The notes under the pieces were generated by a model, which was not told the DNA's origin, did not search any database, and saw only the letters and a program-made list of their open reading frames with translations. A DNA stretch of 64,000 nt, from NCBI GenBank assembly GCA_009733575.1, contig ML769463.1, positions 79,356-143,355 of the forward strand. The letters are read 5' to 3'. The translations under genes and the position numbers were made by a program. This DNA is from Gymnopus androsaceus JB14. Lineage: Eukaryota; Basidiomycota; Agaricomycetes; Agaricales; Omphalotaceae. Below, in pieces: positions 9,795 through 21,982 of the stretch. Every line of letters starts with the position of its first letter. The stretch's first letter is position 1.

Positions 9795-11171
9795 TCAAGA
9801 ACGACCCCACCACCTTTTCCTTGAAGACTTGGAATGATTCGAAACGTCTGTATCATCAGCCAACGTGAGTTAAAGCATCAATGCATCTAAAGTAGTACAA
9901 TCACCTTCATCGATGTAGTTTGCTGCAAGTGAGATGTCAGGAGTGTTTACTTACGAGTGCACAATCTACGCACCTGAACCTGAGAAGTTTGGAACCGGAA
10001 TTACCGGACGTTCGGGTTCTAAACAGTGAGCGAATACGATAAGTACACGAGTTTTGAGATATGAAGAGCAGGATAAGCGGAGCTTACCAGCATAATTCCT
10101 CGGAGAATAAGGAGGCGGAGGAGATCCGCTTGTAAGGTAATTATTGCGAGGAGGGGGTGGAATGTTGTTTCCTTGGTCGGATTCAGATACCACGCCATTG
10201 ATGGTGAGTACCTTGCGTCCATCGGGGTAGGTGCGAGTAACATACTCATTTCCCTAAAGCGAAAGTAGAGTTGAATTTTGAGAGGCGCCAAAAGAAATCA
10301 AACGCGACTCACATCCCAATCTCGACGTTTCTTAACGGTGTGGGTTACTCCATTGACTGTTTGAGACATGGTACTCTCTGATGCCCATCTACCGCCACCT
10401 CTGGAGCTCATGCTCATGGAAGTGGAAAAGGCTCGTCGATGGTTATTCATAGGGGTAGAACCCATGCCATGCCATGCCCATGCCAATATTGGAGAGACCA
10501 GCAGATGCTGAAAAGATATTGGACATGAGATTATCAATATCAGAATGCATGTTGTTAAATGTGGCATGAGGCTGCTGATATCCACGGCGGGTATTGTGGC
10601 CAGTGTTGAAAACAGAATCGAAGAAGACGAATGGGTCAGTAAAGTGAAAGTCGTCTGCAGGGTCTTGGAAGAAGGGGTCATGGAAGTGGCTGGGACGATA
10701 ACGGCTCCGTGGCTGATAATATCGAGGCTGGTCGTTGTAGTAGGAAGATGTTGGTCGTGCTTCTTCTCTGGGCGGAGGCCAGACTCCATGAATGTCATAG
10801 GCCTGTAGCGGTGAAATAAGCTTGGAAGCTTTTAGAATAAGAGGAAGAATTACTCGACGCTTGTTTTCGTCTTTCAGAATCTCGTATGCGTTGCTAACCT
10901 ATAACTCGTTTAATATGCTCCACGAAACGACGAAATTCGACTTGCCTTTCTAAACTGCTCTTCGACGGCGTCTTTCTCTGAAGCAGAGGCATTCTGGGGC
11001 AGGTTTCGGTCTGGGTGTGTTTGGAGCGCCCGTTTCTTGTACGCTCTGCGAACTGGAAGGAGGTGTCAGCGTGTTTTCGGTGAGTGCGGATTGTATGAGC
11101 ATTGAGTACGCACTTTCCTCTGCCGTCGCTTGGCGAGAGACATGCAGAATGTCGTAGAGATCAGCGGACAT
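9795..11171 (-). CDS. DnaJ (class B/C-like) co-chaperone
   Basis: The J domain is at the N-terminus: MSADLYDILHVSRQATAEES, then VRRAYKKRALQTHPDRN (HPD motif that triggers Hsp70 ATPase), then FRKVSNAYEILKDENKRR. The rest is low complexity: a Tyr/Arg/Pro-rich stretch, Phe-rich DDFHFTDPFVFF, Met/Gly repeats, SMSSRGGGRW and a proline-rich segment. The last exon ends SNHSKSSRKRWWGRS. The second intron uses a GC donor (AAG|GCAAGT near 10945). A 2-base loss within ATGGGC repeats at about 10461-10484 shifts the frame. It probably acts in the cytosol or nucleus with Hsp70; no zinc finger, signal or TM segment is seen. Confidence 0.85.
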
Positions 11172-12437
11172 CTCGAAGGAGTGGATGGAAGTAGAGGATC
11201 AGGAGTGAGCTTAGATTGCTCTATAAGTACAATTCCAGAAGCATCTGCATGCAGTGCGTACGTCGCGTGAAAGCACACAGTGGGCGCTTATTTTAATCCT
11301 GTTCATCATACAGCTTCAGATTAGTCTTTGCTACACGGCGAGCGGGTTTCTCATAAGTATAAAATAAGTAGTAAGCTACGAGGCCTACCTTCAGCTTTAT
11401 AATAAACGCTATTTAATAAATGTAGAATAAAAATGGTGCTCTACTGGTACTTATAAGGCTGTCAATGAATGAAAAGAGAACAAACCCCGTCCATTTCTCA
11501 GGAAGCTAGCGCTGTCACCATTCCTGCTCGGACGGGTGTACAACACCGGGCTATCTAGATGATTTAGATCTATTCATTAGGAGACCAAGACGCTCGAGTG
11601 ATGCTTTCAGGCTGTTCGTCCTCTCTATTAGTCTTACTTAAAGAGCGCTGTGATCAGACAGAACCGATCTTTTATTCAGATATGCAGTTCGAATTGGTTG
11701 CTACTTTACGGAGAAGGCTGGCTCCTTGCATGACGTGTCCACTATGGAAGAATAAATTCAGACGGTGCTTCGGCAACAACAGTAGTAGTAGTAGCTGGGA
11801 GAAACTGGGAAATAAAGCTGGGTAATATGCGTTCAGCGGTAAACCTAATGAAGTTTTATTGGGTGGAATAGCTAGGGATGGAATTGCAATCTAAAAAAGA
11901 AATTTAAAAAACTGAACTCGACTCACTGAATTATAAGCATCAAGATACACAGATGATCTTGCGTTATGGCTTGTCAATAACCATCAAATTCAGGCTGTCT
12001 TGGAAAGTCAAGAACATTGTGTTGCGGGAAATATGATAAATATGCAGAGTCCAGTTGTCGAAAGCGCAGCATATCCAGATGAAGCCCTGCGTTGAAGCCC
12101 CATACATAAAAAGCAATATTCTACCTTCTCGGATCGATGTCAGTTGCCGACTTGAAAAAATGCTCACCCAGAGCGAGACAAGAAAGTCCTATGCGTCAAA
12201 AAATCGGAAGATGGAGTCTAAGAATGTCAGTCGAGCTTAACCCAACTCAGTCTACAGGCAACATTGAAGGATTCTGGAAGAGATTCTATCAAGTCGCAAG
12301 GAATAAACCATAGTCTTTCGATGAATGTCCTCGGAAACGGTGATCCTAACTGTATATCGTCTGAAGCGGTTCGACTTGACAGAGCAAGCACAGGGCGCCT
12401 AACTAACGTGGCGCTTATCACAAACATCTTCCTAATC
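11172..12437. other. Long divergent intergenic region
   Basis: About 1.27 kb separate the DnaJ start from the calmodulin start, which point away from each other. The first part is A/T-rich with taataaacgct-type motifs. Short ORFs (11598-11825 and others) lack any recognisable content. It should contain both promoters, but I could not assign specific sites. Confidence 0.5.
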
Positions 12438-13380
<943 letters not shown>

Positions 13381-14410
13381 TCGTTGTAGAGAGGTTAATC
13401 GGCGAACCGAGCAGTAGTTTATTCGGCTTTTCGTTTCGTTTCAGTTTGCGCTTTATGCCTACTTTGCTACTTACTTGGAATGTAGGATTATTATGACCTG
13501 GAATTTTCGTCAAAATTTTCGAATGTAACTTTTTTTTACCTGGGCCTCAAATGTATGTCCAATGTCTGTGTAGTATCCTCGCTCATTCATATTTGCAGTT
13601 TCCCTCTGCTTGACTACTTAAAGTTATGAATAAATTGAAGCCGTCGCAAAATTCATCAATTTCCTGAATGTTAGTTGGTTCGAGTCAGTCTTGCTAACCT
13701 ACCAAAAATTGCCAACGCTTTGCTCATGCTACATTAGTAGCCCACTCAAAGCCACCTGAAGCTCGCAAGGTAAGATCTAGTTGAAAACACGTAGGTGAAC
13801 ATGCCTAAAATTATCTGTCAGACGTCTATACGTCGAATCTCTGGCCAATTTTTATCTATAATTCGTAGAAAAACTACCATAGTAGATGGCGATATGCTTG
13901 TGTTCAATTTATTTAAATAAGTACCGCTTCTCTGCTTGGTCTCAATTGACGCGCAAGTTGATCAGCAACTCTCATCTGCCCCAAATGACTTCCTTGCGAT
14001 GTCTATACCCAACACATTTCGACGCTGTTTTTCTTGCGAATCCGAATTGGACACACTGCCTCGAGAACTTGGCCCCGCATGCCGAGAAATCTTCGAAGAT
14101 CTCTCCACCACAAGTCCCTCCAATGACCTTTCGCAGGTCGACTGGTTTCAGCTGCAGCGTACTAACCCCTAACCCCTTAATTCATTAAATATTTGACCTT
14201 CAACGCCATTAAGGGCGACGGGACGGTTACGGGAGCCATCGCGTCTCGGAATTTTTGCAGATGGTTACGACCATGTTTTTGACGTTTACGGGAAGGTGGC
14301 AAGCCCTATTCGCGATCTCTAGATCCTGTCTACACTAAATATAATTCCCAATACGGTGGAACTAGCGCTTTAGTAAATTCGAAGCGGTTCATCATACTGG
14401 CTTCTCCTAG
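13381..14410. other. Intergenic with one coding-like stretch
   Basis: The calmodulin 3' flank is followed by unremarkable sequence. At 13936-14172 an open stretch reads FLAMSIPNTFRRCFSCESEL and ends WFQLQRTNP; it looks somewhat coding, but I recognise no family and it has no clear partner exons. It may be the remains of a mobile element related to the LINE relic that follows. Confidence 0.35.
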
Positions 14411-15440
14411 GTGCTTCAAGACTACTTTGTCAAAAAGTCAGAGAAAGCCCGCAAAGTTGCACATGCTATACTACATGTAGAATCAATGATCGGTGCCCTC
14501 CCTGTCCATGAAGGGAAAATATTGTACACGGGCTGCGTTGACCCACACCTCATATACGGAAGTGAGGTGGGTATTGACGCATCAAAGGCACTTATCGATC
14601 AAGTTATAAACGTACAGCTGGCATTCTTTCGCCGGCTGCTAGGACTGTCAAAAACTTCAATCCGAGTTGCTATATATACAGAAACAGGTATCATTCCACT
14701 CCAGTTCCGGTGGCTCAACCTTCACTAGCAGACTTCCTGAGCCTTCCTGCGCCGACCCACAGATACCTTTGTCAGGGCAGCACTCAACGAAAGTATAGAG
14801 CTAAACTCAGCCGGAAAAAAATCATGGTTCAATAAGTAAAGCAATACAGACAGCAGTGACCACTTGGATTTCAGATGAACTGAACCGTGTGTCTAAACGC
14901 TCTTATCTTCTGCAGTTCCGATGGCAGGAACCGCAGAATGGCAGACTGAAACACCAGACATCATGCTTGAGGTACTATCTGATCTGAGTGAAATACAAAA
15001 AGGCACTAACTCGCCTCATCACGGGGATCACTCACTCGCTGTTGTAAGGCTTGGGGATAATGTATGCGGACAGACGGTGATTTACGGGGCAATGCATTAG
15101 GCTACATTGACTATTGATAATCATAGACTGCAAGTACCCCATGAGCAGAGACTCTGCCACTTCTGCACACAGGAAGTGGAAACTCCTGAACATGCACTGC
15201 TGCAATGCCCCCACCAAGCTTTAGTGGACTTAAGAGCGTCATTCTGGAGAGACTTTAAATCTTCAATTGCATCCGCATGAACACAGTGATGGACCAGCCT
15301 ACATATGTAGCTTATCTAGCTTCATGCCATCCAACTTTTGCTTTCCTAGCTAAATGGGTCTTTGAGGTTTTAAAAATCTATAGTGGTACACCTCTACTCA
15401 TCCCTCGGGAGTTCCTAAGAGACTCGAGTCAAGATAAGTA
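14411..15440 (+). pseudogene. Degenerate LINE (non-LTR retrotransposon) 3' part
   Basis: The first stretch (14411-14728) resembles the thumb/linker region after the reverse transcriptase of fungal LINEs (HAILHVESMIGALPVHEGK, YGSEVGIDA, RLLGLSKTSIRVAIYTETG). After several frame breaks, 15140-15260 encodes the C-terminal zinc-knuckle CHFCTQEVETPEHALLQC, a CCHC arrangement (C-x2-C..H-x4-C) usual at the ORF2 end. Stops and shifts break the rest, so it cannot make protein. No RT catalytic block, poly(A) tail or target-site duplication was found; it is 5'-truncated. Confidence 0.75.
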
Positions 15441-15564
15441 GTGTAGTAGACACAGATAACTAGTTATTGTAGATAGAACTATGTCATCTGTATTACATAG
15501 TAGAATACGGCATTCACAGGGCAGCGATCTACAGCAGCAACTTCGTCAGCTGTGAGCTCGTCGA

Positions 15565-15670
15565 TTGTTCCCGAGTGAATGCCGATGATGCTAGCGCCGC
15601 ATCGGGATATGTCTTGGACCCTCCGGCGTTCAGATCTTGGACCGTATAAAATCTTCCTTCCTTCCATCTA
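15565..15670 (-). repeat. Fragment similar to the locus at 54.0-54.1 kb
   Basis: On the plus strand this holds tgttcccgag, gccgcatcgggata, ggaccc, accgt and taaaatctt in the same order as 54038-54112. Both read on the minus strand as RFYTV/RFYYTV followed by YPDAA. It is probably a dispersed duplicate of the 3' part of the unrecognised gene at 53952-55342. The neighbouring ORF on the plus strand (15680-15934) is not recognisable. Confidence 0.55.
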
Positions 15671-15927
15671 AAGCTCACGTTGAATCCTAAATGCTGTATC
15701 TGCTTGACAGGCATTGAAAACACAGCAGCGGTCGCCGGAAGTACTAAGATGAAAGAACAAAACTCCCGAGAAGAAGCGATAAAGAGTATAAGGGAGGAGT
15801 TCATGATGGTGGTACAACGCGGGCCCGGGACGCTCTGGGACGCTCAACAATGCATAGATGGATTACTTATGTCCAATCGTAAGTACAGTAGTACAACGCG
15901 GATATCCAGGCGGATCGTCCACTGGAC

Positions 15928-15935
15928 TATATAAG
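15928..15935 (+). promoter_or_regulatory. TATA box of the membrane-protein gene
   Basis: The sequence tatataag lies 70 bp before ATG 15998 but only 22 bp before the upstream ATG 15950. With initiation usually about 30 bp or more downstream of TATA, the upstream ATG would probably not be in the mRNA. This supports 15998 as the start. Confidence 0.6.
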
Positions 15936-15997
15936 CCGAAGGAGCAGCAATGAATCATCACTATCATCTTATTCCGCGGGCCAACCCCAAAAGCAAA

Positions 15998-17860
15998 ATG
16001 GGAAACATCCAAAGCTCCAAGAAAAAGAGGGCAGTTAAAGTCCGTGATCTTCACATGAAGCAGGACAGAATGCGCCTGTCCAGCGTAAAAGCATACACAG
16101 CGCACACTGGTATCGATCTAAATCCAGTCCCTCTCCCAGATCCCCCTCCTGGAGCTGCATTGCTAGGATCGCAATCCAAACCTCTTCCCCGTCTCGTACC
16201 AGCAGGGGCGGGTTTGAACCTTTTAGCTTCATTGGCATGGGCATTCTTTCACTTTTCCCAAGGACAACTCGGACGACCTATTTCCTTCCCTCCAGTGTTC
16301 GAAACTTTTTTTGCTGGCCCTATAGCATCAGGCCTAGGCATATTTTCCGCTGCATGCTTCAGAGTTGCAATCCAACAGCGCGCTGGTTACGACCTTTACG
16401 GGCGGCTCACTGGTGAACCTGGCATAGACATGCCTGGCAATGGTGTCCTGATAAAAAACATTATCAGTATTGTGGAAGGAGCTAAAGGACACATGAATAA
16501 TCATAATGCAGGGTTCTTCCTTTGGCTCCAAATAACCGTACTCGATGCTTTGGCGAAGGCAGCATGGAATAACATGCTTCGGTCTAGTAGCCGGACGTCA
16601 GCGCCACTCGAGCAGATGGCTTGGTCCTTGCTCCTGACCATTCTCCACATACCGTACTTGAACTTTGCCAGGCTGGCAGATGCCGTACGATCGAAGACCG
16701 ACTGGGCATGGTTTGTACAGCAGGAGACTGTAGCTATGCTCATGGCGAACGCAAAATCCTTGCGTCAATACACTAACGGGACTTGCTTCGGTACCTTTCA
16801 GGAAGAATTCCATAGATGTCGTGTTTTCCTCTTGGAGACACGGTTATACCACGTTGAGCTAGTAACAGATCGTGGTGCTGGCGCCTTTCCGGACCTAGAC
16901 AGAAGATATGGAAGTCAACTCACTAAGTCGGAGGAAGTGATCGCCATGGCGGATTTACCTTCCTCGGTGAACCATGCTAAAGGGAATGTATATGCCGCCT
17001 CCTTGAGCGGAGTAGCAGATCTAGAAATATCAAGCACCACAGACCTGCTCGAACACAAGTCGGGAGAACTTTGGGGTGGTACGGGGATGCAAAGCGTTTT
17101 GATCCACCACATTGTCAGCGGAGCCCTACATGGCATTTCCCTCACCTGTGGCATCCTAAACTGGCAGCTCAATATAAAAAACGACTCTCTAGCAATCTTC
17201 GTGTCTGTGCTACACCGAATTGCTGCACCTTTAGCGGCGTCCACTGTGCTGTGGTCATCCACGCACAGTTTGACGCGTATATTCGGAAGACTCCTGCATG
17301 ATAAAATCTGTCAGCATGGCATACATCTACTCGAATTGCTGTCGATTTCTGCAGGCTCCGAGGGCGTCTATACGTCCACAACATATCGTACCGCAAAGGG
17401 TGCCGCACTGTGCATTTTCCTATATGCGTTGAACATATTGTACAACACGGCAATGTCATCTGTGCTACCTGAGCCTGACACCGTGACGTCGATTGGGTTT
17501 CAGTTTGGTAACCTGGTCATTCACGGATATCTTTTGCAACCATTCACTGCTAGCGCTGTCTGGGTCTTGATTCTTGCAATGGACATCATATGCGGTCTTC
17601 CTGGCGATTGGCGCGCACGACGATGGATAAACTGGGGTTGGTTTCTGAGCCCCAGTAATGTGATACATTTGATGGCCAACACCAACTTTACATCGGAGCA
17701 ATTGGAGGGAAGTTGCGGTGGAGTGGTTACAAAACGACTTGGAGAACTAGTTGTGTGTCTGCGCGAGACTCCTACAGGAGATAGGATCGAATTGCTAGCC
17801 AAGACGGACGAGCGGATGGCGGAGAGTCGATACCCTGATATGTTTAAACAATATGCTTGA
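15998..17860 (+). CDS. Orphan multi-pass membrane protein, likely N-myristoylated
   Basis: This is a single uninterrupted 620-codon exon. The chosen start gives MGNIQSSKKK, a textbook N-myristoylation signal (Gly2, Ser6, then lysines); the alternative ATG at 15950 would bury it behind 16 residues and lies too close to the TATA box. Hydrophobic segments occur near LNLLASLAWAFFHF, GPIASGLGIFSAACF, a central LLLTILHIPYLNF, then at least three in the C-terminal half (GISLTCGILNW, GAALCIFLYALNIL, ASAVWVLILAMDIICGL). A soluble loop of roughly 150 residues lies in the middle. I recognise no domain; it resembles Agaricomycete hypothetical membrane proteins in architecture only. Lack of introns in an intron-dense genome is unusual. 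Confidence 0.75.
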   Translation: MGNIQSSKKKRAVKVRDLHMKQDRMRLSSVKAYTAHTGIDLNPVPLPDPPPGAALLGSQSKPLPRLVPAGAGLNLLASLAWAFFHFSQGQLGRPISFPPVFETFFAGPIASGLGIFSAACFRVAIQQRAGYDLYGRLTGEPGIDMPGNGVLIKNIISIVEGAKGHMNNHNAGFFLWLQITVLDALAKAAWNNMLRSSSRTSAPLEQMAWSLLLTILHIPYLNFARLADAVRSKTDWAWFVQQETVAMLMANAKSLRQYTNGTCFGTFQEEFHRCRVFLLETRLYHVELVTDRGAGAFPDLDRRYGSQLTKSEEVIAMADLPSSVNHAKGNVYAASLSGVADLEISSTTDLLEHKSGELWGGTGMQSVLIHHIVSGALHGISLTCGILNWQLNIKNDSLAIFVSVLHRIAAPLAASTVLWSSTHSLTRIFGRLLHDKICQHGIHLLELLSISAGSEGVYTSTTYRTAKGAALCIFLYALNILYNTAMSSVLPEPDTVTSIGFQFGNLVIHGYLLQPFTASAVWVLILAMDIICGLPGDWRARRWINWGWFLSPSNVIHLMANTNFTSEQLEGSCGGVVTKRLGELVVCLRETPTGDRIELLAKTDERMAESRYPDMFKQYA

Positions 17861-18991
17861 AGTATACTGCAGTAGGTATAACAAAGCAAGCTGTACATAC
17901 CAACGTAACATTCTTTTTCGTACACCATCTTTAGCATTATGAAAGAAATCCTCCTGCTCTCTGGGGCTACTACACCTCTGTATATTACCCTGGACATGAG
18001 CAATGCTATGGATGATTTCTTTACCTCGAGGCCTGGGCTGTAGGCACTCTGGCCGAACACTACGATGGGTAGATGGAAGAATCTAGTTAGTATTTATCTG
18101 TGTTGAATACCTTTCCGGATTAGGAAAGCTGCTGGAGGTGTTCCGTTCTAGGAATCCACAATTCAAATTTGGAGACCAACTCGAAGTTATTGATCTATAC
18201 GTTGCGTATCATCCAGGCTCTACCGATGAACCAACAAATTTTTTCGGGCATCGCATGCTTCACTGTCATCGATGGACAGTGAACTACTGCGAACTACCTT
18301 GCTCGATTCAACCGACGTAATAGACCTGGATAACCTAACTTTGCTGGACATCCATGACATTATTAGCAACCTACGAGATCGACTCGAAAGATGCCCCTGT
18401 TACAAAGCTTGTCAATCAGTGGATTTGCAACCACTCCGCTGCATCTACCACCACCGTCCTGACAACTTTAACTGTCAGTTATTATTCATATGCGACTCGT
18501 GGGTATGCCGCTGGAGTCTGGGACTTTATTCGTTTGCCTAATCTGACTTCACTTTCGGTCTGGGAGTTTTATCGTGATGAGTCTTGATTGGCCATAAATT
18601 AATGCTTGAAGCATTCTCGATGCACAACTTTTACTGCAGAGATCCGATCTGGAAAGTCTGGGAATGCTTTGTGGAATCTTTTTTCAAAGGACATACCTGT
18701 TTGCATAGAACCGGGCAGTAGTTTTACCCTCAATACAAGGCCCATTCCTAGCAATACTCCGACTCCTATCTGTTTAGCTAAAAAGATCTTATATCCATTT
18801 CTATGCCATAATTCTCCCTGTTGGCAATGTCAGAAGTTTTAGTGAGTCAGCTCTGTCGGTTCAGTTTTTTCATTGTGAATGTGGTGAATGATTTGTGATA
18901 AATATACAATAAATACAGCGATCTACCCGCCTGATAATAAACGCTAATATACAAGACTGCCAGTGATCTTGACGAATACAATAGTAACATG
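17861..18991. other. Intergenic with weak ORFs of unknown origin
   Basis: Overlapping plus-strand stretches at 18138-18587 read GDQLEVIDLYVAYHPGS, STDVIDLDNLTLLDIHDII and FIRLPNLTSLSVWEFYRD. They hint at a decayed F-box/LRR-like protein but are too short and broken to call. The rest shows nothing I can name. Confidence 0.3.
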
Positions 18992-19973
18992 CTATGGACT
19001 GCATGATACATTGTCAGATGAGATGCTGGTGTTGAATGGAAGGAGAACGAACCAAGTGGTAGTGCTCGACACTTCCGTTTCAAGCCTCTGCACCTCTTTA
19101 CGGCTTTCGACTAGGCTCGCGATTAAACGATCTTCTTGTTCGTTTGAAATTTCCTGCTCAATCAGTCGAGCGCATTGACCGAGCTGGAGTGCTTCGATTT
19201 CGCGAAGTAGCCTCTGGTGTTCCCCAGTCATCTCTTCGATCTCTCTCTCATACTTCTCCTTCGACCGCCTCTCCCTCTCCCTCCCTTCCTCCACATCTTT
19301 TATCAAGCCCTTTCACCAGCTCCTCAATCAACCCATCCTTCCTCGTATCCAGCACCATCTGCTTCGCCGATCGGGTAACCGCCCTCACCCTCCCTTTCTT
19401 GATCCGCTCCGCTTCTTCTCTCAATTTCTTCATCTGCGTCTGCTGTTTCCACACCAAATTCGCTGCCAGCACCCGATCTCGGAAATTCCTGAAAGCATGC
19501 GTTCGGATTTCCTGCTCTCTCTCCACCAACGCACTCTTGGCCTGCGCCAAATCCTTCTGCTGCTTCCACATCTTATTCGCCAGCAGCAGTTTGTCAAAAA
19601 AGTACACAAACGGCTGGACTCGAAGTTCCTTATTCTGACTGTCGACTAAATCCTGTAATCGAGCATTGTCGGATTCGAGTTGTGCGCAACGACGTTCGTA
19701 CTGCTCTTCGTTGGAGAGAAAACGACGTTCGAGCTGGAGGTACTTTGCTTGGCTAGACGCAGTGACTAGTTGGAGCTGTCTGTAGTCACGCTGCTGCCGC
19801 ACAAGCTGCCGTTCCAGATTTTCGCAGTGTGTGAGGACCCATTCGATATTGGCGTCAGATAAAGATAATGAAATAGGAGGGGTTGGCGGAGGCGGAGGCG
19901 TAGCTCGACCACACAATAGTCTATCGACTGCGACGGCGACGAAGATCGATGCTGCGAAACACAATGTAGCCAT
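18992..19973 (-). CDS. Coiled-coil protein with N-terminal hydrophobic anchor
   Basis: The likely start at 19973 gives MATLCFAASIFVAVAVDRLL, a signal anchor, then a Pro run and a long coiled coil rich in Gln, Arg, Glu and Leu (ERQLVRQQRDYRQLQLV onward). Two repeats containing FFDKLLLANKMWKQQ and FRDRVLAANLVWKQQ occur about 50 residues apart, which suggests an internal duplication. The frame shifts by one base at a GGG run (about 19305-19313) and continues as IKDVEEGRERERRSKEKYE to the end. It probably sits on an internal membrane with a rod in the cytosol. No family is recognised. The C-terminal end at 18992 is approximate. Confidence 0.6.
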
Positions 19974-20294
19974 AGGGGGGAATTCAGGTTGAAGGAATGG
20001 ATGTTCGCAGCGGTCAAACAGCAAGTGGTACATGGAGGACGGATTCTGAGCGATCTGCAGGCTGTCTGTGGGTAGAAATATCATGAAATTATACACTCAT
20101 GGGGTACGCAAGGCATCCCATGATATGAACAGACAATGTGTTTTACTCGAGGAGGGACCAAGTGTATCAGATCATCGTGTAGGCCATGGTCTTGAATGGC
20201 AGTGTAACTTCACACAAACTCCGGCAGCCTGCTGGAGTGATCGCAAAGTATTCAGATAAGTTTTATTACAACTTGAACTGCTAAAAGAACAATT

Positions 20295-21806
20295 CTAAGC
20301 ATTTGCAATCTTCACAGCTACCTTTAGTCCAAGTTCTCCCTCTGATGATATCAAGCGCTGGAAAAGCGGACCGGTTGCCCGTAGAGCAAGCAAAGTCAAG
20401 GACGAAAGAGAAATATCTTCTAGATCGTCCAAAGTAGGACGTCGCCGAGACTCTAGCATCGCAATCAAGACATTTACAAACTCCGCATTCGTCGTGGTCA
20501 AGACAGAGAATGATAGATGCCTCAAGCGAGGCATGAGAACCCGACTTCCCCCAAGTGAATCCGTGTTCAAAAGAGAACATACAGTCAGCATATCGACTTC
20601 TCCCCTCAACACCAACGTCGAAATATTTTCGCATGCATTGATAAAATCCAACAGGATCTCTACCGAGTTGCTAGCTCCTGACTCGTGTGGTATGTGGGCC
20701 TCCAGAGAAGCGATGGACGGCGTTCGGCGTACGAACATCGATATAGTCCCCAGATCTTGGAGGATTAGTTCGTCCAAAGCAAGAGATTGCAGGGAAGGAA
20801 GTCGAAGACGAGCGAGGCCTTCCACTGCACCACGTATACGCAGCATTTGGATGTTGGGATGGTCGACGATGAATCCAGTGTGGTAATTCAGCAAGAAGAC
20901 ATCGCAAGTAGCCAGATTGCTTGCGCAAGCCAATACCATGAGAAAGTCTTTAATGTCACGGAAGCTGCCCGCATAGGAAGAGAGCTGGGACCAAGGAAGC
21001 TGGAATCGCGAAGGACGAAAATAGCCCGAGAGGCTAAAGTGCTCTAATTGAGGAGCGATTTCGAACGCTTCCGCGGTCGGTGGTGTATCCCAGTCTAGAC
21101 TCATCGGTACATTCTCGATCGCAAGCCGACGCAACATTGGCATCCGACTTTTCACGGCAGCACTGAGACTGTCAAGTACTGCTATGGGGATGTGGTCAAG
21201 TTCCACCTCCTTCCAACGGAAAGATTCGTTGGTGAGAAGGGTCAAACACAGTTCCTCGTTTCGAGTCAGTAAACCCATTCTGTTTCTGAGGCCGAAACAA
21301 AATCGGATGGAAAGAGAACGTGTTCCGGAACGTTGCAGTGCAAGTTCGAGGAGCGTGCTGGTGAGATTGTGCCTCTCGACCTTCAAACAGTCGATTTCAA
21401 TCGACGACCATATGTGCTGCATTCCCTCGCAAATAATACCTCTCCACAGTTGACAAACTTGGCTGGCCCTCCAAAGAACAGAGTTGGCATCCATCGGGAC
21501 GCCTTTCTCTCCACTTGGAAGAGCGAAAGAGAATATGAGCGCCAAGATTTCTGGGGGGAAATGTCGGAGATGTGAAAGAGTGCTTTGAAGTTGGAGGATT
21601 TCTGTCCTTTGTTCGTCGCGTAGGAGCTGAGCTTCGGCGATATCCTCTTCATCAAAAAGCGGATCCTGCTCGAGTTGGAATAACTGCTCATCCAACGAGC
21701 GCAGGCGATCCTGGGCGATTAAGATAGCGGATCGAATATGGGGGATTTCAGAGTCGTCAGGAGGGTCATTGGAGGTGAGTAGGTGCACGAAGGAGATGTC
21801 GGCCAT
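20295..21806 (-). CDS. F-box protein
   Basis: The protein has a coiled leader (RLRSLDEQLFQLEQDP) followed by an F-box core, HFPPEILALIFSFALPSG..WRASQVCQLWRGI, typical of the large Agaricomycete F-box family; the remainder is a leucine-rich repeat-like region that would bind substrate. It would recruit targets to an SCF ubiquitin ligase through Skp1. I chose the Met at 21806 (MADISFVHLLTSNDPP), the usual family start; an in-frame ATG lies 33 bp upstream. It is a single intact exon of about 503 codons. Confidence 0.85.
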   Translation of the reverse strand: MADISFVHLLTSNDPPDDSEIPHIRSAILIAQDRLRSLDEQLFQLEQDPLFDEEDIAEAQLLRDEQRTEILQLQSTLSHLRHFPPEILALIFSFALPSGEKGVPMDANSVLWRASQVCQLWRGIICEGMQHIWSSIEIDCLKVERHNLTSTLLELALQRSGTRSLSIRFCFGLRNRMGLLTRNEELCLTLLTNESFRWKEVELDHIPIAVLDSLSAAVKSRMPMLRRLAIENVPMSLDWDTPPTAEAFEIAPQLEHFSLSGYFRPSRFQLPWSQLSSYAGSFRDIKDFLMVLACASNLATCDVFLLNYHTGFIVDHPNIQMLRIRGAVEGLARLRLPSLQSLALDELILQDLGTISMFVRRTPSIASLEAHIPHESGASNSVEILLDFINACENISTLVLRGEVDMLTVCSLLNTDSLGGSRVLMPRLRHLSFSVLTTTNAEFVNVLIAMLESRRRPTLDDLEDISLSSLTLLALRATGPLFQRLISSEGELGLKVAVKIANA

Positions 21807-21982
21807 AGTGATGAAGGTGCTCGATAAGCCGTGTGTCAAACCACAATCAACACGTGAAGCCTATAAATGTATAGTACCCTCGGAGAAGATTGAAGCGTGA
21901 GATCAGGTAGACCGAGTCACTGTACATAATTGAAGTCAGCGTAGAAAACAATGCAAAAGCAATCCCACACACCTGAAGCAAT

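Noticed and set aside
13936..14172. A new small cysteine-containing protein
   Set aside because: No start context, partner exons or homologous family could be recognised, so it is only noted within the intergenic entry.
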